Assembly: GCA_030636545.1 (NCBI GenBank)
Contig: DAOVWR010000002.1
Coordinates: forward strand, 1 to 34,196
DNA length: 34,196 nt
Direction of reading: 5' to 3'
From: Mycoplasmatota bacterium
Lineage (GTDB): Bacteria > Bacillota_I > Bacilli_A > Izemoplasmatales > Izemoplasmataceae
The position numbers and the translations under genes are program-made. The notes under the pieces were generated by a model, which was not told where the DNA came from, ran no database searches, and saw nothing but the letters and a program-made list of their open reading frames with translations. Of this stretch, positions 28,371 to 34,196 are shown in pieces; the stretch's first letter is position 1; the number at the start of each line of letters is the position of its first letter.

Positions 28371-30332
28371 TTGGATAAATTCGATTTAGTCTCTAACTAC
28401 TTACCAATGGGAGACCAAATAAAAGCAATTGATTATATAGTTGATAACATAAATAAAGGTGTTAAAGAACAAGTTTTACTTGGGGCAACAGGAACAGGTA
28501 AAACATTCACAATTAGTAATGTTATTAATAAAATCAATAAACCAACCTTAGTGTTAGCCCATAATAAAACATTAGCCGGGCAACTATATAGTGAACTAAA
28601 ACAGTATTTCCCAAACAACAGGGTGGAATACTTTATTTCGTATTATGATTACTACCAGCCAGAAGCTTATGTGCCATCACGCGATTTATTTATTGAAAAG
28701 GATGCACAAACAAATGCTGAAATAGATGAGATGAGACATAGTGCAACAATGTCTTTACTAGACCGTAAAGATGTAATTGTTGTAGCTAGTGTATCCTGTA
28801 TTTATGGAATTGGAGATCCTGAAGACTATAAAAACTCGATGTTAGTTTTAAGAGTAGGTGAAGAGTTTGGGAGAAACAAATTATTAATTAAATTAGTAGA
28901 TATGTTGTTTACTAGAAATGATATTGATTTTAATAGAGGAACATTTAGAGTTAAAGGTGATGTAATCGAAATATTACCTACTTATTCAAAAGTAATAGGG
29001 ATAAGAATAGAACTATTTGATGATGAAATAGAAAGAATAAGAAAGTTCGATATCGTTACAGGCGAAGTATTAGAAGAATACTCGGTAATATCAATCTACC
29101 CAGCAACTCAATTCGTAACTAATAAAGATAAAATTGAAGAAGGAATTAAAAGAATTGAAGCAGAACTTGAAGAAAGAATTAAGTACTATAACGACAATAA
29201 TCAAATACTGGAAGCTCAAAGAATAAAACAAAGAACAAGATATGATCTGGAATTACTTAAAGAAGTTGGGTCTTGTAGTGGAGTTGAAAACTACAGTAGA
29301 CACTTATCTTTAAGAGAAGAAGGGGAAACACCTTCTACTCTAATGGATTTTTTTGGTGATGATTATTTACTTGTAGTAGATGAATCACATGTTACATTAC
29401 CACAAGTAAGAGGAATGTATAACGGTGATAGAGCCCGTAAAACAACATTAGTAGAATATGCCTTCAGATTACCAAGCGCTTTAGATAACCGGCCATTAAA
29501 CTATCAAGAATTTAATGAGAAAATTAATCAGGTTGTCTATTTAAGTGCAACACCAGGAGACTATGAATTAGAAAATACTCCTTATGTTGTTGAACAAATT
29601 ATCAGACCAACAGGATTACTAGATCCGTTAATTGAAGTAAGACCTAAAAAAGGACAAATAGATGATATTGTCGCAGAGATTTTAAAAAGAGTAGAAAATA
29701 ATCAAAGAACGCTTATTACTACTCTGACAATTAAAATGAGTGAAGATTTAACAACATACTTAAAAGAAATAGGTATTAAAGTAACTTACTTACATTCAGA
29801 AATTAAAACATTAGAAAGAATTGAAATAATTAGAGAATTAAGACTAGGAACATATGATGTTTTAGTCGGAATAAATCTACTTAGAGAAGGATTAGATATT
29901 CCTGAAGTTAGTTTAATTTGTATGTTAGATGCTGATAAACCAGGATTCCTAAGAAGTTCAAGAAGCTTAGTTCAAACAATTGGTAGAGCAGCGAGAAATG
30001 TTGATGGGTTAGTAATCATGTATGGTGACAAAAAAACTGATGCGATGGATTACGCTATTAGGGAAACAGACAGAAGAAGAGAAATTCAAAGAGAATATAA
30101 TAAAACTAACAACATCATACCTCAAACGATAATTAAAGGAATTAGAGACTCTATTTCTGTTAAACTTGAGGTGGATGAAGAAAGTAAAAAATTAAATGAA
30201 ATGACTAAAATAGAAAAAGAAAAGGTATTAAAAAATCTAAATAAGGAAATGAGATCAGCTGCTGGAAAACTAGATTTTGAAAGAGCTGCTGAATTAAGAG
30301 ACATTATTATTGAGATTAAAGGATCTCTATAA
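28371..30332 (+). CDS. uvrB: UvrABC system protein B
   Basis: [119 protein letters not shown] start behind AGGTGGTGA. Confidence 0.98.
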   Translation: MDKFDLVSNYLPMGDQIKAIDYIVDNINKGVKEQVLLGATGTGKTFTISNVINKINKPTLVLAHNKTLAGQLYSELKQYFPNNRVEYFISYYDYYQPEAYVPSRDLFIEKDAQTNAEIDEMRHSATMSLLDRKDVIVVASVSCIYGIGDPEDYKNSMLVLRVGEEFGRNKLLIKLVDMLFTRNDIDFNRGTFRVKGDVIEILPTYSKVIGIRIELFDDEIERIRKFDIVTGEVLEEYSVISIYPATQFVTNKDKIEEGIKRIEAELEERIKYYNDNNQILEAQRIKQRTRYDLELLKEVGSCSGVENYSRHLSLREEGETPSTLMDFFGDDYLLVVDESHVTLPQVRGMYNGDRARKTTLVEYAFRLPSALDNRPLNYQEFNEKINQVVYLSATPGDYELENTPYVVEQIIRPTGLLDPLIEVRPKKGQIDDIVAEILKRVENNQRTLITTLTIKMSEDLTTYLKEIGIKVTYLHSEIKTLERIEIIRELRLGTYDVLVGINLLREGLDIPEVSLICMLDADKPGFLRSSRSLVQTIGRAARNVDGLVIMYGDKKTDAMDYAIRETDRRREIQREYNKTNNIIPQTIIKGIRDSISVKLEVDEESKKLNEMTKIEKEKVLKNLNKEMRSAAGKLDFERAAELRDIIIEIKGSL

Positions 30333-30351
30333 AAGAAAAGGGAGATTAACT

Positions 30352-30744
30352 ATGCGAAGACTATTATTACTTATTCTAATGGCATTATCACTTACATTGT
30401 TAACTGGCTGTTTTGATGGAATATATATTGAAGAAGGTGAAATATCAGTTGTCTTTGAAAATGCTCATTACGATGGAACAAGTTTCTATGTTGATGTATT
30501 TATAACTAATGGACTAGAGACAGATGAGTTTGTAGGATATATGGAGTTTGATATTTATTCTGAAGATGAAGAGTTGTATATTGCAGGAGCCGGATTTGAT
30601 ATTGATGAGACAATTCCAGCAAACGGATATTTAGAAGTAGAAATTGAGTTTGGAAGTGAATTTGTATTTGCCTCAGAAAGCACGTTCAATAGTGGCGGAT
30701 ATGATTTAGATTTTGTAGTATTATATTTTTGGTTCGAAGATTAA
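30352..30744 (+). CDS. Predicted lipoprotein
   Basis: Signal peptide with lipobox MRRLLLLILMALSLTLLTGC; RBS gggaga before ATG 30352. Confidence 0.75.
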   Translation: MRRLLLLILMALSLTLLTGCFDGIYIEEGEISVVFENAHYDGTSFYVDVFITNGLETDEFVGYMEFDIYSEDEELYIAGAGFDIDETIPANGYLEVEIEFGSEFVFASESTFNSGGYDLDFVVLYFWFED

Positions 30745-30775
30745 AAAAATAGACGGAAAATTTCCGTCTATTTTT
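30745..30775. terminator. Bidirectional intrinsic terminator
   Basis: AAAAATAGACGGAAA-A-TTTCCGTCTATTTTT. Confidence 0.85.
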
Positions 30776-30974
30776 CTACTAATGTAACAATGAGAATTCC
30801 TCCACCTAAAACGAGGATTGTCCACACTATAAAGAAGATGTCGAAGCCTTTTTTACCCATCATTTTTATCATAGTTTTCACTTTGATATTGTTATAAAGG
30901 AATGGGGGCTTCAAAAGAAGCATAAGAACATAAAGAATTCCAACGATGATTAGTACTATTCCAAAAGTGTACAT
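30768..30974 (-). CDS. Small membrane protein (two predicted TM helices)
   Basis: 68 aa, hydrophobic N- and C-terminal segments; downstream of the ABC permeases; RBS aggaggt. Confidence 0.6.
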   Translation of the reverse strand: MYTFGIVLIIVGILYVLMLLLKPPFLYNNIKVKTMIKMMGKKGFDIFFIVWTILVLGGGILIVTLVEK

Positions 30975-30983
30975 AATAACCTC

Positions 30984-31706
30984 CTATATATTTGATTTTT
31001 TAACGTATAGTTTCATTAGTAAATATAGTAATCCCATGTTGTAAATTACTCCAGCAATGAAATAAACTACGAATGTAAAATTATAATCAAGTCCTGGTAC
31101 TAGTTCCATTTCAATCATTCTAGCAGACCAAAAACCTGGGGCTATTGCTAGAAATACCTCTTGCCATTCTATTACAAAGAAGGCAACTACAGGTAAAATA
31201 AGAATCATTCCCGATAACTTCATTATTACAAACCCTTCAACCTTATTAGTAGCAAATGAATTTACAACAAGTGCTACACCTGGGGCTTGTAGTGATGCAA
31301 CTAGTGTTATTAAGATTATTTCCCATAATGCTGCATCTGGGAAAAAGTTAGTTGCTATAATTAAAATTATTGTTGCAAAAACTCCGAATACAAAACTAAT
31401 TGCTAATTTTATTATTACATAATATTTAACAGATATTGGTGTTATTTTTAAAGATAAAAGAACTTTATCATCTTTATCATCTAGTAATGTAAACCCCATT
31501 AATGCTCCGAAAACATAAGCTGTCATAAGAATCAAGAACATAGCAATTATTTCCGGAACCAAACTGGTTGGAGCCGATCTTTTGTCAATATATGGGACAA
31601 GTAAATATCCTACAAATCCTAAGATGATTGGATAAATAGCGAAAAATAAATACATTTTATCTCTAACCATATTTTTTAATTCTGCGATCAATACAGTTTT
31701 AATCAT
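30984..31706 (-). CDS. ABC transporter permease (ABC-2 type)
   Basis: Six-TM-like profile, MIKTVLIAELKNMVRDKMYLFFAIYPIILG, TLLDDKDDKVLLSLKITPIS. Confidence 0.8.
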   Translation of the reverse strand: MIKTVLIAELKNMVRDKMYLFFAIYPIILGFVGYLLVPYIDKRSAPTSLVPEIIAMFLILMTAYVFGALMGFTLLDDKDDKVLLSLKITPISVKYYVIIKLAISFVFGVFATIILIIATNFFPDAALWEIILITLVASLQAPGVALVVNSFATNKVEGFVIMKLSGMILILPVVAFFVIEWQEVFLAIAPGFWSARMIEMELVPGLDYNFTFVVYFIAGVIYNMGLLYLLMKLYVKKSNI

Positions 31707-31709
31707 TTT

Positions 31710-32444
31710 TTACACCCCACTATTTTTAATGGCATAATCTTGAAATCTTGGTAATGCATAAAACTTGTATAAAGCTAAACTTCCAAATAATAAATAACCT
31801 AAACTTAAATAATATTTATATGTGAATACATATCCAGTAAATCCGGCACTTATCACTTCTTTGGCTGCTTGAATAGGATTAATTAATAGAACAACTTCCC
31901 AAACTTCTCCTTCAATAATGTTAAGCATTAATAGAATTAATGGTGTCATCATTGTTAATGAAAATACCATTACAGTCATTAATACACCAGTAAAGTCCTT
32001 TGAGAAATAAGCCATTACGATTCCTAGCAAAGTGTGTGAAGCAGTGGCTATGATAATTCCTATTATAATAAATAAGTACTCTACTTGAACATCTTTGATA
32101 ATTACAAATACAGCGATTAGTAATGCTGAGGCTCCCATATTATGTAATGTGTTAGCAAGCAATTTAGATAATAGTAATTCTGCATTAGATACTGGTGTTA
32201 CTAACATTGTTGATATTGTAGCTTCACTTTTCTCAAAATACATAACAGATCCAACATACATTAGTGACATCATCGTAGCATCAAGTAAGATTACTAAAGG
32301 TAATAATGTTCCTAATATCTCAGCATTTACAAAGAAAAGCATTACTCCCCACAGAAAAGCTACTAAAATACTAATGAAAGTCATATTATATTTATTTAAT
32401 CTTTGTAATTCACCTTTTACAAGTATCCAAAGTCTACTCTTCAT
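31710..32444 (-). CDS. ABC transporter permease (ABC-2 type)
   Basis: LVKGELQRLNKYNMTFISILVAF, YFEKSEATISTMLVTPVSNAELLLSKLLANTL. Confidence 0.8.
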   Translation of the reverse strand: MKSRLWILVKGELQRLNKYNMTFISILVAFLWGVMLFFVNAEILGTLLPLVILLDATMMSLMYVGSVMYFEKSEATISTMLVTPVSNAELLLSKLLANTLHNMGASALLIAVFVIIKDVQVEYLFIIIGIIIATASHTLLGIVMAYFSKDFTGVLMTVMVFSLTMMTPLILLMLNIIEGEVWEVVLLINPIQAAKEVISAGFTGYVFTYKYYLSLGYLLFGSLALYKFYALPRFQDYAIKNSGV

Positions 32445-33294
32445 CTTTAAGTTGAACTCCGGTTACTTTAATAAAGATATCTTCTAGTGTTGTTTCTCCA
32501 CTATGTAATGTTTCTATTTCTTTCGTTTGTAAAAGGTTTAAAAATTCTTTATTTTTACCAATACTATCTAATGGAAATTCTACTTTAGTAGTTTCTCCAT
32601 TTTCTTTATATTCTAACGTCATCGATCTTTTTCCGTATTTAATTTTCAAGTTTCTTGGAGAATCCATTTCAATAATTCTTCCCTCAACAATGAATGCTAC
32701 ACGGTCACATAGTTGATCGATATCACTCATTATATGAGAAGTAATAAAAACTGTTCCACCATTATCTCTGAATTCTCTAATCATATCTTTAAGAATCATT
32801 GCGTTCATTGGATCAAGTCCATTTGTTGGCTCATCTAGGAATAACATATTCGGGTTGTTTAGCAAAGCTCTTACAATGTTTAATCTTATTTTCATTCCTT
32901 TTGAATATTCACCAACCATTTTATCTCTATCTTCCCATAAATTTACTCTTTTCATTAGTGATTCGACATCACCTTTGTTTTTGTATAGTTTTAAGAAGAA
33001 ATCGATATTTTCCATAGCTGTCATTTTTGTAAAATGAATTGGCATTTCAAAACTAACTCCGATATCTTCATAAAATTCATCACTAAATTTAGTAATGTCT
33101 TTATCGTTATAGTAAATAGAACCTTCAAAGTTTTCCAATATTTTAATCATAATCATTTGTGTTGTGCTTTTTCCAGCTCCACTAGGACCTAGGAAACCAA
33201 ATATTTCACCTTTAGCAATATCAAAGTTAATGCCGTTTATTGTGTCTTCTTTATTTTTCGGATAGCGAAATTTCAAATTCTCTACTTTAAACAT
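32434..33294 (-). CDS. ABC transporter ATP-binding protein
   Basis: Walker A GFLGPSGAGKST, signature YSKGMKIRLNIVRALLNNP, Walker B MLFLDEPTNGLDP. Confidence 0.95.
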   Translation of the reverse strand: MFKVENLKFRYPKNKEDTINGINFDIAKGEIFGFLGPSGAGKSTTQMIMIKILENFEGSIYYNDKDITKFSDEFYEDIGVSFEMPIHFTKMTAMENIDFFLKLYKNKGDVESLMKRVNLWEDRDKMVGEYSKGMKIRLNIVRALLNNPNMLFLDEPTNGLDPMNAMILKDMIREFRDNGGTVFITSHIMSDIDQLCDRVAFIVEGRIIEMDSPRNLKIKYGKRSMTLEYKENGETTKVEFPLDSIGKNKEFLNLLQTKEIETLHSGETTLEDIFIKVTGVQLKDEE

Positions 33295-33302
33295 GTCTTC
33301 AC

Positions 33303-33920
33303 CTATTCTATGCCTTTCTTGAAAATACTAATTATGTTGTCGACTTTTTTAAGGAGATTATCATAGTTAATCTCTCCCTCAGAAAATTCATTGATGGCTA
33401 TATTGGTAGTCAAACTAATGACTAAATCTGCGAGTATTTGAGAATCGATGTCTTTTCTTATGATGCCTTTTGCTTTGTCTGATTCAATGTAACCAACATA
33501 ATATGCCTGAGCTTCCTTTCCACTATCACCCATAAGTTCCTTGTAAATAGGACCTTTTGTATTGATAAATACTTTAAAGATATCTACATACTGAGGATGA
33601 TCAATTGAAAATTTTATACCTTGGGCATAAAGTAATCTAAATAACTCTAAAAAAGGAATTTCTTGTTCGTTAATTAGAAGATTTTTCAAGTACTCGATTT
33701 TTTTATTTTTAATTATTTCAAAAATATACAGATATAAATCCTTTTTATCAATAAAATACTGATAAAAACTTCCTCTTGGAATCATTGATTCCTTAATGAT
33801 GTTAGAAAGTTTTGCATCTTCAAAACTCCGTTTCGAAAATTCGTTTATTGAAGCAGTAATAATTCTGTCTTGTTTATCAGTTGATAGATTAAAAAATGTA
33901 TTTGATGGAATAATCATCAC
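33303..33920 (-). CDS. TetR/AcrR family transcriptional regulator
   Basis: KQDRIITASINEFSKRSFEDAKLSNIIKESMIPRGSFYQYFIDKKDLYLYIFE helix-turn-helix. Confidence 0.92.
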   Translation of the reverse strand: MMIIPSNTFFNLSTDKQDRIITASINEFSKRSFEDAKLSNIIKESMIPRGSFYQYFIDKKDLYLYIFEIIKNKKIEYLKNLLINEQEIPFLELFRLLYAQGIKFSIDHPQYVDIFKVFINTKGPIYKELMGDSGKEAQAYYVGYIESDKAKGIIRKDIDSQILADLVISLTTNIAINEFSEGEINYDNLLKKVDNIISIFKKGIE

Positions 33921-33924
33921 CTCC

Positions 33925-33998
33925 TATGACGCTGTTGTCACTTTTAGAATATCACCATCATTGTGTAATGTCAATTACAATATGACAGCGATGTCATA
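33925..33998. promoter_or_regulatory. Candidate TetR operators in the divergent promoter region
   Basis: TATGACGCTGTTGTCACT (33925-33942) and TATGACAGCGATGTCATA (33981-33998), both TGAC/GTCA-type dyads; additional dyad TGTAAT-N4-ATTACA (33964-33979). Confidence 0.6.
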
Positions 33999-34060
33999 TC
34001 TAATTATCTTTTATTTTTAAATCGTTATGTTAAAATGGTTTTATATAAGGAGGAGAAATT

Positions 34061-34196
34061 ATGGAAACTTTTATTTTTATATTAATAATTACATTAATTA
34101 TATCATCATTTTTATTTGATACTTGGTTATCAATATTGAACTATAAACACCGTAAGGCAGACATTCCCGAGGTTGTTTCTGATATCTATGATAAGA
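34061..34196 (+). CDS. N-terminus of a probable M48-family (Ste24/HtpX-like) membrane metallopeptidase (runs off the window)
   Basis: METFIFILIITLIISSFLFDTWLSILNYKHRKADIPEVVSDIYDK resembles the CAAX-protease-1 N-terminal region; RBS aaggaggag. The catalytic HExxH lies outside the window. Confidence 0.55.
   Translation, partial: METFIFILIITLIISSFLFDTWLSILNYKHRKADIPEVVSDIYDK

Noticed and set aside
1-34196. Mobile element, prophage or defence island
   Set aside because: No transposase, integrase, phage structural, nuclease or restriction-type protein motifs were seen; gene order and content look like core chromosome.

Overview
This 34 kb window is AT-rich chromosomal DNA from a low-GC Firmicutes/Mollicutes-type bacterium. 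Lineage is inferred from composition, SD-led starts, ytxK-ackA and dnaE-pyk neighbourhoods, and a glycolipid glycosyltransferase; it was not tested phylogenetically. Content is mostly housekeeping: histidine degradation (hutI plus cyclodeaminase), tandem DegV proteins, a membrane glycolipid cluster (YwaF / GT4 / YwaF / LtaS-like), a His-Gln-Leu tRNA cluster, a degenerate GGDEF-EAL protein, two CPA2-type antiporters, bcp-yidD, ytxK-ackA, a repeat-bearing surface protein, dnaE, pyk, a PadR / HAAS-DUF4097 operon, a B12-binding radical SAM protein, uvrB, and a TetR-ABC operon with a divergent M48-like protease. I saw no CRISPR array, transposon, phage or recognisable defence island, and no clear undescribed system. 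The best leads are: (1) dnaE interrupted by an in-frame TAA with the C-terminal domain continuing in the same frame; (2) the first antiporter interrupted by an in-frame TGA at a position where its intact paralog has Gly; (3) a perfect 14-bp inverted repeat enclosing the RBS and start codon of a surface protein; (4) the YwaF-GT4-YwaF-LtaS glycolipid cluster; (5) a PadR-controlled HAAS/DUF4097 membrane sensor-like protein; (6) a c-di-GMP-type protein with both motifs degenerate. Family calls come from motif recognition by eye, not from database searches.
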